This document shows, piece after piece, positions 8,841 to 16,859 of a stretch of DNA of 64,000 bases. The position numbers and the translations under genes are program-made. The notes beneath the pieces were generated by a model, which was not told the origin of the DNA, made no database searches, and saw only the letters and a list, made by a program, of their open reading frames with translations. The stretch spans positions 62,001 to 126,000 of the forward strand of contig JACPFU010000004.1 in the NCBI GenBank assembly GCA_016182785.1, in the 5' to 3' direction. The first letter of the stretch is position 1. Each line of letters begins with the position of its first letter. The stretch comes from Lysobacterales bacterium (lineage in GTDB: Bacteria > Pseudomonadota > Gammaproteobacteria > Xanthomonadales > Ahniellaceae).

Positions 8841-9455
8841 TCAATGCCAGGTGCGGTTGTCGGCGCTGGCTTGTTCGAGTGGCGGCGGCGTGCCGGCCAC
8901 TTCGACCAGCGCCAGCGCGTAGGGCTCGTTCATGCTGATGCAGCTGACTTCGTCCCAGCCGAAGAAGGACGGTTCGCGCAGCCATTCGGCGTGCGGCGAG
9001 ACCTCCTGCACGGTGAAGCCCTCGGCCTCGAATTCGAGCAGCCTGCCGATGTAGCAGACCTCGTTCTCGGCCTCGGTGTCGACGTAGACACTGGTCACCG
9101 GTGCACGCGCGGCCGCGGCGACCAGCGCCTGCTGCAGGTCGTCGAGCGGGAACGCGATCGGCAGCTCGGGCATGAGCTTGCGCAGCTTGACCGCCTTCTC
9201 CAGGAAGTCGGCGTGGTGGTCGGGCGCTTCCAGGCGGGTGACGTCGCGGTAGCGCAGCACGAACAGGCCGTCGAAGCCGATGTAGTCGCCAAGCGCCCAC
9301 AACAGGAAGCGGTCCTTGCCGACCGCGGCGATGTAGCCGGTGAAGCTGCCGGGTTCAAGGTGCTCGCGCCACACCCGCACCAGCGTGCGCTCGCGCAGCG
9401 CCTCGCGCAGCCGCGCCGGAATGGACTTCGGTTTCAGTTCGACGATCTTGGTCAT
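8841..9455 (-). CDS. Conserved hypothetical protein
   Basis: Unrecognised cytoplasmic protein of 204 residues without signal peptide or membrane segments. The N-terminal part reads as a basic helix (KPKSIPARLREALRERTLVRVW) followed by alternating beta strands (GSFTGYIAAVGKDRFLLWAL, FDGLFVLRYRDVTRLE). This resembles an Sm/LSm-like or SH3-like small barrel, but that is only an impression. A second similar beta section (VCYIGRLLEFEAEGFTVQEV, DEVSCISMN) may be an internal duplication of the same fold. It is the last gene of the leftward series that begins with the SPFH gene at 12279, after an 83-base gap, so co-transcription is possible but not shown. Confidence 0.75.
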   Translation of the reverse strand: MTKIVELKPKSIPARLREALRERTLVRVWREHLEPGSFTGYIAAVGKDRFLLWALGDYIGFDGLFVLRYRDVTRLEAPDHHADFLEKAVKLRKLMPELPIAFPLDDLQQALVAAAARAPVTSVYVDTEAENEVCYIGRLLEFEAEGFTVQEVSPHAEWLREPSFFGWDEVSCISMNEPYALALVEVAGTPPPLEQASADNRTWH

Positions 9456-9538
9456 GCCGCCAGTTTACCGGGTTCGGCCCCGGGCACGCAGCGCGCACGA
9501 TCACGCCCGCCCACGGACAGTTCCGCACGACTGCGGTG

Positions 9539-9796
9539 CTAGGAATCGTCCTGTCGGCGCTGCACGCGCTGGCGGTAGGCATTCACGTTGTTGCCGCGGA
9601 TGCTTGTCTCGCGCGTGCCCTTCACTTCGTCCACCTTGCGGTCGCTGCCGGTGACCGGCTTGGCCTCGACCGCGGTCTCGTGTTCGAAGGCGTGCGACTT
9701 GTCGGTGTTGCGGTAGTGCCGATACAGCATCCAGTACAGGCCGGTGGCGCCGGCCGGGCCAAGCAGAAGTAGCGCCAGTGATCCGTCGTCGCTCAT
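9539..9796 (-). CDS. Small membrane protein of the SPFH/zinc-ribbon cluster
   Basis: Protein of 85 residues with one hydrophobic helix near the N-terminus (LALLLLGPAGATGLYWMLY), then a positively charged HYRN segment and a hydrophilic, charged C-terminal half, consistent with a single-pass membrane protein with a cytoplasmic tail. The start is at the ATG at 9794-9796, only two bases after the end of the zinc-ribbon membrane protein gene, so the two are almost certainly co-translated. A much longer open frame upstream on this strand is a shadow of that gene. No family was recognised. Confidence 0.72.
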   Translation of the reverse strand: MSDDGSLALLLLGPAGATGLYWMLYRHYRNTDKSHAFEHETAVEAKPVTGSDRKVDEVKGTRETSIRGNNVNAYRQRVQRRQDDS

Positions 9797-9798
9797 GA

Positions 9799-11106
9799 CT
9801 AGTTCGCCAGAAACCAGATTGCAATGCTTTCGAGGATGGTGCCGACGGTGAGCGCGGCCAGGATCAGCTTCCACTGCTGCACCGGCACGCTGCCCATGGT
9901 TTCGCCGGTGCGGCCGTTCACCGCGATGTAGTGCAGCATGCCGCCCTTGCTGCCCGGCTGGTGGTACGAGTACAGCCAGACCGGCAGGTACATCGACACC
10001 CAGCGCGTGCCGTGCACGTCGAGGCGTTCCTGGTCCCAGCGCACGCCGCGGTCGTAACGGCTCACCGACTCGACCACCTTGTGGCGCGCGATCGACAGCA
10101 ACTGGTCTTCGAGGCGCGGATGCAGGTGCGCGACGTCGCGGTCGCGCTTCTCCGAGTTGACGCCGTTCAGATACGACGCATTCCACTTCACCGCGTTCTT
10201 GGTGTCGAACGGCAGGATGGTGTTGATGATGTTGTTGGTGTTCGTGCTCGTGTCCAGGTTGCCGCGTTCGCCCGACGATTCCAGCGGCAGGTCGTCGACG
10301 GTGAAGTCGACGTGGCGTTCCACGTCGTACACGTCGGCGTCGTAGTAGGTCTTCTTGTCGTTGCCGCTGCCGCGCGTGTAGCGCGCGGTCTCGATCTCGC
10401 CCTGGCCGGCAACATCCGCGCTCGCGCGGCCGTCGACGATCATGTACGGCAGGTACACGGCGCTGACGTTCTCGGGCGTGAACTGCTCCTTGAACTCCTT
10501 CAGCGCGAACAGCTGCCGCTTGTCCACGAACTGGCGGATGCGCGCGACCGCATCGTCCTTCTTGATGTGGAACGGCAGCACCGCATCCGGCACCGCACCG
10601 TTCGCGACCTGCTCGTTGACGCCGAACACGTGCCGGCACCAATGGCAGCGTGCGGTCATCTGGCTCTCGGTGTTGACCGTGACTTCGGCGCCGCATCCGC
10701 TGCACTTGAAGCTCATCAGATGCTCGCTGCCGGCGGCGATGTCCTTGGCACCGGAGGCGATGATGGTGCCGCTGAGTTCATCGAGCCCGCTGCCAAGCCC
10801 GAACTCCTCTTCGACGCGCGCGCCGTGCCATTCGTTGCGGCAGTACAGGCAGACCAGCAAGTCGCTGCCGTGCTTGTGGCGGATGTCGGTGGCGCCACAC
10901 TTCGGGCAGTGGTTAGCGCCGTCCTTCAGTTCCTTCGCCGAGGTGTCGATCGCGGCCGGGTCGGGCGCGGTCAGTTCGTCGCGGATCGGTTCGGGCAGCG
11001 TCTTCGGGTCGATCGGAAAACTGCCCGGCAACGGCGGCACGTCTTGCGGTGAACCCGGGCCGGTGTGGGGCGGCAGTGGGGGCGGTGGCGGCTTGGCGTT
11101 CGACAT
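9799..11106 (-). CDS. TFIIB-type double zinc-ribbon membrane protein (YdjG-like)
   Basis: Protein of 435 residues with a Pro-rich N-terminus and then two zinc ribbons. The first pairs C67-x2-C70 with C86-x2-C89 (CPKCG ... CLYCR); the second is FKCSGCG followed by CHWCR. A long beta-rich soluble region and a C-terminal hydrophobic stretch (LILAALTVGTILESIAIWFLA) follow. This ZnR-ZnR-TM layout matches the YdjG family that accompanies SPFH/YdjI proteins in Bacillus envelope-stress loci. Here it lies 21 bases downstream of an SPFH gene and two bases upstream of a small membrane protein. The likely role is membrane-associated stress sensing or scaffolding; that role is inferred from the family context. 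Confidence 0.8.
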   Translation of the reverse strand: MSNAKPPPPPLPPHTGPGSPQDVPPLPGSFPIDPKTLPEPIRDELTAPDPAAIDTSAKELKDGANHCPKCGATDIRHKHGSDLLVCLYCRNEWHGARVEEEFGLGSGLDELSGTIIASGAKDIAAGSEHLMSFKCSGCGAEVTVNTESQMTARCHWCRHVFGVNEQVANGAVPDAVLPFHIKKDDAVARIRQFVDKRQLFALKEFKEQFTPENVSAVYLPYMIVDGRASADVAGQGEIETARYTRGSGNDKKTYYDADVYDVERHVDFTVDDLPLESSGERGNLDTSTNTNNIINTILPFDTKNAVKWNASYLNGVNSEKRDRDVAHLHPRLEDQLLSIARHKVVESVSRYDRGVRWDQERLDVHGTRWVSMYLPVWLYSYHQPGSKGGMLHYIAVNGRTGETMGSVPVQQWKLILAALTVGTILESIAIWFLAN

Positions 11107-11127
11107 CGTCGTTGGGTCGCTCGTGGC

Positions 11128-12279
11128 TTACAGACCGAGCGCCTTGGACTTGGCTGCGTCGTAATCGGCCTGCGTGATCAGACCGAGATCGAGCATCTCC
11201 TTGGCCTTCTTCAACTTGGCGATCGGGTCATCCGCGGCGGGTGCGGGCGGCGCCACCGGCTGCTGCAGGCTGCCGATGCCACCGAGCATGCCGGTCGCCA
11301 TGCCAAGACCCATCACGCCGCCGGCGCCGCCGGTCTCGCCGGCCGACTGGATGCCCTGGGCCACGCTCGCCTGCAGATTGGAATTGCCGCGCGCGCCGGC
11401 CAGCGCATCGGCGCGCTGCACCGTCTTCAGCAGTTCCTTGGTGTTCGCGTCGTACTCGATCGAGACGATCGCGGTCTTGGCGATCACGAGGCCGCGATCG
11501 GACTTCCACTGGTAGGCGCTCTCGACCGCGTCGGACAGGCTCTTCGCGAAGCCGATCGAGTCCTGCTGGATCTTGCTGATGCGATTGCCCTTGCTCGGAT
11601 CGTTCGTGTACAGGCTGAACGCCGGTGCCAGCGATCCGACCACCTCGTTGAACAGCTGGCCGGCGGCGGCATTGTCCAGGTCGGTGAAATCGAACACCTG
11701 GCCGGCCTGCAGATACGTCGCCGGCACGAAGTTCTTCACGAACAGGATCGGGTCGACGATCTTCAGCGTGTACGAGCCGCGCGTGACCGCGCCGACCTGG
11801 GTGCGCAGGAAACCGTCGTCCCAATAGATCTCCGACTGCGTGCCGAAGCGGTTGTCCGGCAGCTCCTTCAGCGAGACGAAGAACGCCGCCTGCTGCGACC
11901 CCGGCTGGCCGCCGAACTTGAAGCGCTCCCAGCTCTGCTTGATCAGCGCATCGACCAGGCCATCGCCGGCGAAGATCGACTTCGAGTTCAGATCATCCGA
12001 ACGCCACTCGTAACCGCCCGCCTCGGCCGCGAAGCCGGTGATCTTGCCATCCTGGAACAGCAGCAGCCCGTAGCCTTCCGGCACCACGATCTTCGAGCCG
12101 TTGCTGATGATGTTCGACGACCCCTTCGTGTTCGACCCACGCCCCGCATTCGTCCCGCGCGGCACCGCCGCAAACAACGCCGCCGTCGCCGGCAGACCAT
12201 CCGGCACGGTGTAGAAGTCCTTCCACTGGTCCGCCAACGCACCACCGATCGAACCCGCCACCGCTTGAATCAGACCCAT
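11128..12279 (-). CDS. SPFH-domain protein with C-terminal SHOCT (YdjI / virion-core-like)
   Basis: Protein of about 383 residues of the stomatin/prohibitin-related family (COG4260-like, often named virion core protein). It has an N-terminal region with MGLIQAVAGSIGGALADQWKDF and a central SPFH domain (VVPEGYGLLLFQDGKITGF through SDAVESAYQWKSDRGLVIAK). A Gly/Ala-rich segment (GETGGAGGVMGLGMATGMLG) follows, then a C-terminal SHOCT helix pair (DPIAKLKKAKEMLDLGLITQ). YdjI proteins commonly end in a zinc ribbon; here SHOCT takes that place. The start at 12279 is supported by a GGAGTGA ribosome site; the frame opening at 12339 is not needed. It is probably the first gene of the leftward SPFH / zinc-ribbon / small membrane protein operon. 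Confidence 0.85.
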   Translation of the reverse strand: MGLIQAVAGSIGGALADQWKDFYTVPDGLPATAALFAAVPRGTNAGRGSNTKGSSNIISNGSKIVVPEGYGLLLFQDGKITGFAAEAGGYEWRSDDLNSKSIFAGDGLVDALIKQSWERFKFGGQPGSQQAAFFVSLKELPDNRFGTQSEIYWDDGFLRTQVGAVTRGSYTLKIVDPILFVKNFVPATYLQAGQVFDFTDLDNAAAGQLFNEVVGSLAPAFSLYTNDPSKGNRISKIQQDSIGFAKSLSDAVESAYQWKSDRGLVIAKTAIVSIEYDANTKELLKTVQRADALAGARGNSNLQASVAQGIQSAGETGGAGGVMGLGMATGMLGGIGSLQQPVAPPAPAADDPIAKLKKAKEMLDLGLITQADYDAAKSKALGL

Positions 12280-12537
12280 GATTTCACTCCGCGAATCGCG
12301 ACCCGGCACCATGCCGGGCGTGCGCGGCGAACTATACATTCCAGGCGACGAAGTGCAGACACGGGGCGTCGCCAGGTCGGGGACGGCGCGAAGAGACGCG
12401 ACAACTCAGGCGGACGGGGAGGCTACGGAACAAGCCGAGCGTGGAATCATCGAGTGACTGCTGGCGACCCGCTTCGGATATTGCCCTTCTCAGGAATGTA
12501 GCCTTACCCTTTCCGTACGGACTTTTCGGATTCCGCC

Positions 12538-12852
12538 ATGAAGGACCAAGTGCGAGCATTGAGAGGCCCACAGGCGAAGGCCTTCTGCATTCGCCTCTGG
12601 TTCGAGCTGACCATTGCCGGACGGAGTATCTGGAGCGATGAATCAATGGAGCGCGATTCCCAGCTGACGGCGCTGAAGTGGCTCAACGAGATCCAGCACC
12701 GCGTCTGGGGTGCGCACGCACGCGATGATGAGGAAGCGCTCTCGTGGCTTCTCGAACGCGTCATTGCCCATTGCGAAGAGTCGACGATTCTCGGCGGCCA
12801 CGTTCGCATTGCGCTGGACAGGTCACTAGCTGCCGTGGCGCACTCGAATTGA
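12538..12852 (+). CDS. Hypothetical protein in accessory patch
   Basis: Rightward frame of 104 residues without recognisable family. It reads as a helical, charged soluble protein (KDQVRALRGPQAKAF, ALKWLNEIQHRVWGA, DDEEALSWLLERVIAHCEES). Amino-acid composition looks natural and the opposite-strand frame is less convincing, so I keep it as a gene. The ribosome site is weak. It stands alone in a region of lower coding density just before a degraded higB remnant and a Phd/VapC pair, suggesting acquired DNA. Confidence 0.5.
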   Translation: MKDQVRALRGPQAKAFCIRLWFELTIAGRSIWSDESMERDSQLTALKWLNEIQHRVWGAHARDDEEALSWLLERVIAHCEESTILGGHVRIALDRSLAAVAHSN

Positions 12853-12871
12853 TCGATGCCCGCTTCTGGCC

Positions 12872-12976
12872 GATAACAGCCATTACGGAGGGGTGTTTGA
12901 GTACCGCTACATCAAATTCATCGGCACGCATGCCGCATACGACCGGATCGACGCAGCAACCGTGGAGGACGCATGA
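12872..12976 (+). pseudogene. higB toxin remnant (C-terminal fragment)
   Basis: The frame ending in TGA at 12974-12976 encodes YRYIKFIGTHAAYDRIDAAT. This is the very conserved end of HigB-type mRNA interferases, where the consensus is I-x-F-I-G-T-H-x-x-Y-D-x-I-D-A-x-T. The stop overlaps an ATG by four bases, exactly the arrangement of higBA operons. Upstream of about 12872 the expected HigB body (including the Asn-x-x-Arg core) is absent in any frame, so only the last 30 or so residues survive. Confidence 0.7.
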
Positions 12977-13008
12977 ACATCCATCTCATGCGCACCAGGT
13001 GCGACTAC
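12973..13008 (+). pseudogene. higA antitoxin remnant (N-terminal fragment)
   Basis: The ATG at 12973, overlapping the higB-like stop, opens MNIHLMRTRCDYSFGY. HigA antitoxins typically begin M-N-I-x-x-I-R-T-x-x-D-Y, so the first dozen residues match and then similarity ends abruptly. The break coincides with the stop codon of the oppositely oriented VapC gene at 13005. I read this as the truncated start of higA, cut by the arrival of the Phd/VapC segment or by a deletion. Confidence 0.6.
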
Positions 13009-13433
13009 TCGTTCGGGTATTGCCAGGGATTGAGCAGGGGGACTTGCAGGGGTTCGAAGTCGGTGGTGTTGCGGGTGACCACGGTGAGGCCGTTGACCAG
13101 CGCGGTGGCGGCGATCAACGCATCGTGCACTGAGCGCAGATCCGGCACGTGCAGTTGGGCGCAGCGCATGGCTACCGCCTGATCCACCGGCAGGATTCGA
13201 CCGGAAAACTCGGGAATGACCCGTTGCTCCAGCCATGTGCGCAGCAACGCCCCCTGCGCCGGATCGCGCCGCTCGACGCGCAGCACGCCGATCAGCAGTT
13301 CCTGCACCGTGATCACCGAGAGGAAGCAGGCGAACTCATCCAGATCCGCCTGCCATGCCGCCACGCGCGGGTCCGCCTTGCCGCTGGAAATCTTGCGCAG
13401 TTCGGACACGACGTTGGTGTCGAGCAGGTACAT
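13005..13433 (-). CDS. vapC: PIN-domain toxin, VapC/FitB type
   Basis: Probable magnesium-dependent RNase toxin of 142 residues. PIN-domain acidic residues are visible: Asp5 in MYLLDTNVVSEL, the Glu of ITVQELLIGV, the Asp of SVHDALIAATAL and the Asp of RNTTDFEPL. The N-terminus TNVVSELRK is characteristic of the FitB-like branch. It lies 12 bases downstream of a Phd/YefM-type antitoxin gene on the same strand, the standard antitoxin-first arrangement. The antitoxin is expected to bind and block the active site, and the pair to repress their own promoter. Confidence 0.92.
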   Translation of the reverse strand: MYLLDTNVVSELRKISSGKADPRVAAWQADLDEFACFLSVITVQELLIGVLRVERRDPAQGALLRTWLEQRVIPEFSGRILPVDQAVAMRCAQLHVPDLRSVHDALIAATALVNGLTVVTRNTTDFEPLQVPLLNPWQYPNE

Positions 13434-13445
13434 GGTCGGTGCCGA

Positions 13446-13697
13446 TCAGATGCCGAAGTCGGGGATGCGCAAACCCTCGCGCAGGCGCGGCGGATCGAAG
13501 TCGATATCGGCCACGCCCGGCATTGCCAGCGCCTCACCCAGGGTGCGGCGTTTTCCGGTCAGCCGGCGATAGTCCTCGATGGACAACAGCACATGGGCAG
13601 GCTTGCCGCGGTCGGTGATGAACACCGGCCCCAGTTCGGCCTCGCGCTTGGCGCGGCCGATGTCCTGATTGAGTTCGCGGCTGGTGAGGGTGGTCAT
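13446..13697 (-). CDS. Phd/YefM-type antitoxin
   Basis: Protein of 83 residues. The N-terminal DNA-binding half is TLTSRELNQDIGRAKREAE and GPVFITDRGKPAHVLLSIED, the signature of Phd/YefM antitoxins. The C-terminal tail (DIDFDPPRLREGLRIPDFGI) is the toxin-binding, usually unfolded part, rich in acidic and proline residues. The start is fixed at the ATG at 13695-13697; a longer upstream frame runs through the operator and is not coding. It is paired with the VapC gene downstream, and a near-perfect palindrome lies just upstream. Confidence 0.92.
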   Translation of the reverse strand: MTTLTSRELNQDIGRAKREAELGPVFITDRGKPAHVLLSIEDYRRLTGKRRTLGEALAMPGVADIDFDPPRLREGLRIPDFGI

Positions 13698-13714
13698 GGC
13701 TCGTTCTCGGCAAG

Positions 13715-13736
13715 AATGTAGAAACGTTACTACATT
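13715..13736. promoter_or_regulatory. Palindromic operator of the Phd/VapC operon
   Basis: A 22-bp near-perfect dyad, AATGTAG-AAACGTTA-CTACATT, matches its own reverse complement at 20 of 22 positions and lies 18 bases upstream of the antitoxin start. It is much more AT-rich than its surroundings. Position and symmetry fit the autoregulatory operator of a Phd/YefM system, probably overlapping the promoter. Confidence 0.75.
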
Positions 13737-13882
13737 TCTGGTTTGTCCATCGGGAGCGAGCGACTCGGCAGCAAGATTCCGTCGGCCATGGCAGCGTGAC
13801 GCCCGGTGTTCATCATCACCTCTGGTCAACAGCAGCGGCTGCGCGAGATGGTGTCGCGCCGCGAGTTTTCGCATTCGCCCGT

Positions 13883-13901
13883 GGCGGCGCTGAGCGCCGC
13901 C
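13883..13901. terminator. Possible terminator hairpin after hslU
   Basis: Stem GGCGGCGC / GCGCCGCC with a 3-base loop, 20 bases beyond the hslU stop. It is very stable but has no T-run, so it is either a Rho-assisted terminator or simply GC-rich symmetry. Confidence 0.35.
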
Positions 13902-13921
13902 GCCGCGGCTGATCGTGATTC

Positions 13922-15265
13922 TCAGAGGATGTACCGACTCAAGTCCGGATTGCCGGCGAGTGCGCCGAGTTCGCGTTCGACGTAGGCGGCGTCGATGACG
14001 ACGGTCTTGGCTTCGACCTGGGGGGCCTCGAAGCTGAGTTGGTCGAGCAGGCGTTCGAGCACGGTCGAGAGGCGGCGGGCGCCGATGTTCTCCTGGCGTT
14101 CGTTCAGGGCGAAGGCCATTTCGGCAAGGCGGCGCACGGCTTCGGGGCGGAACTCGATGTGCAGGCCCTCGGTGCCGAGCAATGCCGAGTACTGCTTGGT
14201 CAGTGCCGCCTGCGGCTCGGCGAGGATGCGTTCGAAGTCGTCGATCGACAGCGCATTCAGTTCGACCCGGATCGGGAAGCGGCCCTGCAGTTCCGGGATC
14301 AGGTCGGACGGCTTGGCGACGTGGAAGGCGCCGCTGGCGATGAACAGCACGTGGTCGGTGCGCACCGGGCCGTGCTTGGTGCTGACGGTCGAGCCTTCGA
14401 CCAGCGGCAGCAGGTCGCGCTGCACGCCTTCGCGCGAGACGCCGGCACCGCCCCAGTCGGAGCGCTGGCAGACCTTGTCGATCTCGTCGATGAAGACGAT
14501 GCCGCGCTGCTCCGCCGCCTCCAGCGCCTGGGCGCGGATCTCTTCCTCGTTCAGCAGCTTGGCCGCTTCCTCCTCGACCAGTTGCGGCAGCGCCTTGGCC
14601 ACCGTCAGCTTGCGCTTCTGCGACTTCTGGCCGCCGAGCTGCGAGAACATCTGCTTCAGCTGCGCCCCCATCTCCTCCATGCCGGGCGGGGCCATGATGT
14701 CGACGCCGACGTTGAAGGTGATCTCGAGTTCGATCTCGCGCTCGTCGAGCTTGCCCTCGTGCAGCATCTGCCGGAACTTCTCGCGCGTCACCGCCGCCTC
14801 GTCCGTAGGCTTCTGCTCCTCGCCCCAGACGCGCACCGCCTGCGGCCGCGGCAGCAGCGCGTCGAGCACGCGTTCCTCGGCATTGGCCTCGGCCTGCGCG
14901 CGCACGGTGTGCTTGGCCTTCTCGCGCACCATCTTCACCGACACGTCGATCAGGTCGCGGACGATGGTCTCGACGTCCTTGCCGACATAACCGACCTCGG
15001 TGAACTTGGTCGCCTCGACCTTGACGAACGGTGCTTCCGCGAGCGTCGCCAGGCGCCGCGCGATCTCGGTCTTGCCGACGCCGGTCGGGCCGATCATCAG
15101 GATGTTCTTCGGCGTGACCTCGTTGCGCAGCGCGTCCGGCAGCTGCATGCGCCGCCAGCGGTTGCGCAGCGCGATCGCGACCGCGCGCTTGGCCGCGTGC
15201 TGGCCGACGATGTGCTTGTCGAGTTCGGAGACGATCTGTTGCGGCGTGAAGTGGTCCATGCTCAC
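13922..15265 (-). CDS. hslU: ATP-dependent protease ATPase subunit HslU
   Basis: AAA+ unfoldase of the HslVU (ClpYQ) protease, 447 residues, the usual length. Visible elements are the N-terminal [20 protein letters not shown], Walker [15 protein letters not shown], the pore loop EVGYVGKD, the family-specific I domain (about residues 110-240), Walker [11 protein letters not shown], sensor [12 protein letters not shown] and sensor 2 [14 protein letters not shown]. The GTG at 15265 overlaps the hslV stop by four bases; an ATG at 15259 is the alternative start. It feeds unfolded substrates to HslV, encoded directly upstream. Confidence 0.97.
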   Translation of the reverse strand: MSMDHFTPQQIVSELDKHIVGQHAAKRAVAIALRNRWRRMQLPDALRNEVTPKNILMIGPTGVGKTEIARRLATLAEAPFVKVEATKFTEVGYVGKDVETIVRDLIDVSVKMVREKAKHTVRAQAEANAEERVLDALLPRPQAVRVWGEEQKPTDEAAVTREKFRQMLHEGKLDEREIELEITFNVGVDIMAPPGMEEMGAQLKQMFSQLGGQKSQKRKLTVAKALPQLVEEEAAKLLNEEEIRAQALEAAEQRGIVFIDEIDKVCQRSDWGGAGVSREGVQRDLLPLVEGSTVSTKHGPVRTDHVLFIASGAFHVAKPSDLIPELQGRFPIRVELNALSIDDFERILAEPQAALTKQYSALLGTEGLHIEFRPEAVRRLAEMAFALNERQENIGARRLSTVLERLLDQLSFEAPQVEAKTVVIDAAYVERELGALAGNPDLSRYIL

Positions 15266-15804
15266 AGTTCCTCGATCGTCACGTGGCTGTTGGTGTAGAT
15301 GCAGATGTCGCCGGCGGTCTTCAGCGCCGCCTCGACGATCCTGCGTGCGTCGAGATCGGTGTGTTCGAGCAGCGCGCGTGCCGCCGCCTGCGCGAACGGG
15401 CCGCCGGAGCCGATCGCGATCAGCCCGTGCTCGGGTTCGATCACGTCGCCATTGCCGCTGATGATCAGCGAAGTCTCCTTGTCGGCGACCGCGAGCAGGG
15501 CTTCGAGGCGGCCGAAGCGGCGCTCGGTGCGCCAGTCCTTGGCCAGTTCGACCGCGGCGCGCACCAGCTGGCCGCCGTGCTTTTCGAGCTTGGCCTCGAA
15601 CAGCTCGAACAGCGTGAACGCATCCGCGGTGGCACCGGCAAAGCCGGCGATCACGTCGCCGCGGCCGAGGCGGCGCACCTTGCGCGCATTCGACTTCATC
15701 ACCGTGTTGCCGAGCGTGACCTGGCCGTCGCCGCCGATCACGACGCGGCCGTTGCGACGCACCGCGACGATGGTGGTCGCATGAAAGGTGTCAGGTTTGG
15801 ACAT
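15262..15804 (-). CDS. hslV: ATP-dependent protease peptidase subunit HslV
   Basis: Proteasome-beta-like threonine peptidase of 180 residues. The catalytic Thr starts [13 protein letters not shown] and is preceded by an 8-9 residue segment (MSKPDTFHA) that must be removed to free its amino group, as in other Lysobacterales HslV proteins. [20 protein letters not shown] and [19 protein letters not shown] follow, all typical. The start at 15804 sits after GGGAGATCC. The gene is translationally coupled to hslU; the two form the HslVU complex that degrades misfolded and regulatory proteins. Confidence 0.97.
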   Translation of the reverse strand: MSKPDTFHATTIVAVRRNGRVVIGGDGQVTLGNTVMKSNARKVRRLGRGDVIAGFAGATADAFTLFELFEAKLEKHGGQLVRAAVELAKDWRTERRFGRLEALLAVADKETSLIISGNGDVIEPEHGLIAIGSGGPFAQAAARALLEHTDLDARRIVEAALKTAGDICIYTNSHVTIEEL

Positions 15805-15897
15805 CGGGATCTCCCGTGGGAAGCGGGGAGATGGGGATGGCCCTGCGGCGCGCAAGTCCCCGCCCTTCCCATCTCCCTCGATGCACGCATTGCCGTC

Positions 15898-15971
15898 GTA
15901 GGGGCGGCCCCCCGTGGCCGCCCTGGCCGGTGGTCGCGAGGAGCAGGGCAGGCACGGGGGCCTGCCCCTAC
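15898..15971. repeat. 74-bp dispersed palindromic repeat, copy 1
   Basis: Element opening with GTAGGGGCGG and closing with CCTGCCCCTAC, so its ends are inverted copies of each other; the body holds two hairpins (GGCGGCCCCCCGTGGCCGCC and GGCAGGCACGGGGGCCTGCC). It is almost identical to the copy at 16015-16088. It lies in the 311-base gap between hslV (start 15804) and the TSUP permease gene (stop 16116); apart from the two copies I see no gene there. Confidence 0.85.
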
Positions 15972-16014
15972 AGGTCGAGGGTTCGTGCCGGTTGGTGGAT
16001 GCGCCGATATTCGG

Positions 16015-16088
16015 GTAGGGGCGGCCCCCCGTGGCCGCCCTGGCGGGTTGTCGCGAGGAGCAGGGCAGGCACGGGGGCCTGCCCCTAC
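16015..16088. repeat. 74-bp dispersed palindromic repeat, copy 2
   Basis: Second copy in the same orientation, 43 bases after the first, differing at about two positions near the middle (GGCGGGTTGTCG against GGCCGGTGGTCG). It ends 27 bases before the permease stop codon, so it may also serve as the 3' end of that transcript. Confidence 0.85.
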
Positions 16089-16115
16089 GAGTTCGCGGCC
16101 AATGTGGTCCTTGCC

Positions 16116-16859
16116 TCAAACCAACACCAGCTTCCCCGCCGCGATCACCAGCACCACCGCCAGCACCCGCTTCAGCATCGGCACCGGCAGCTTGGCGGTG
16201 CCAAGACGTGCGCCGAACAGCGCGCCGAACGCGACCGCGGCCAGCCACAGCGGCATCGCGGTTGGCCAGTCCAGCGCGAACGCATCGAGGCCAGCGAGCC
16301 CGGCCAGCGAGTTGACCAGCACGAAGCCGACCGAGAGTCCGCTTGCCTCGCGCGTTCTGGCCCAGTGCGCGAACAGCAACAGCGGCGTCAGGAAGATCGC
16401 GCCGCCGGTGCCGGTCAGCCCCGACACCACGCCGATGGCGGCGCCGGCCAGCAGGGCCAGCGTCGGGTTCGGTGCGCGTGCCGCGAGATCATCGCGCGCG
16501 GCGCCGGCCGCGGTGCGCCACAGCTGCAGCGCGGCGAACAGCAGCACCGCGGCCAGCACGTGCCGGATCAGCTCGGGCGAATGCAGGTGCCTCGCGGCCA
16601 GGTACGCCGCCGGTGCCGAGGCCAGCACGAACGGCAGCAGGCGCTTCCAGTCGATCAGGCCGGCGCGATGGAAGCGCCAGACGCCGATGCTCGCGACCAG
16701 CACGTTCAACGCGAGCGCGGTCGGACGGATGCTCGCCGGGGCGAGTCCGAGCAGGCTCATCGCGGCGATGTAGCCGGAGGCACCGGCGTGCCCGACCGAG
16801 GAGTACGCGATCGCGATCAGCAGGAAGATCGCGGCAAGCGCGAGATCGACGTCGCTCAT
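16116..16859 (-). CDS. TSUP (TauE/SafE) family membrane transporter
   Basis: Integral membrane protein of 247 residues with seven to eight predicted hydrophobic helices. It shows the two-fold pattern of the TauE/SafE family: [19 protein letters not shown] in the first half and [20 protein letters not shown] in the second. Family members export or import sulfite, sulfonates or related anions; the substrate here cannot be read. The start ATG at 16857-16859 overlaps the xerC stop by four bases (ATGA), so the gene is translationally coupled to xerC although no functional link is known. Larger in-frame extensions upstream are shadows. Confidence 0.88.
   Translation of the reverse strand: MSDVDLALAAIFLLIAIAYSSVGHAGASGYIAAMSLLGLAPASIRPTALALNVLVASIGVWRFHRAGLIDWKRLLPFVLASAPAAYLAARHLHSPELIRHVLAAVLLFAALQLWRTAAGAARDDLAARAPNPTLALLAGAAIGVVSGLTGTGGAIFLTPLLLFAHWARTREASGLSVGFVLVNSLAGLAGLDAFALDWPTAMPLWLAAVAFGALFGARLGTAKLPVPMLKRVLAVVLVIAAGKLVLV

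Noticed and set aside
12441-12641. 66-codon rightward frame before the hypothetical gene at 12538
   Set aside because: No ribosome site or recognisable features, and it overlaps the better supported frame at 12538.
12973-13182. A complete 69-residue HigA-like gene
   Set aside because: Only the first dozen residues match HigA; the rest is antisense to vapC and lacks a helix-turn-helix.
13740-13921. Possible additional small gene between the antitoxin and hslU
   Set aside because: Several short frames exist but none has a ribosome site or family pattern; the interval looks like an intergenic scar with a hairpin.
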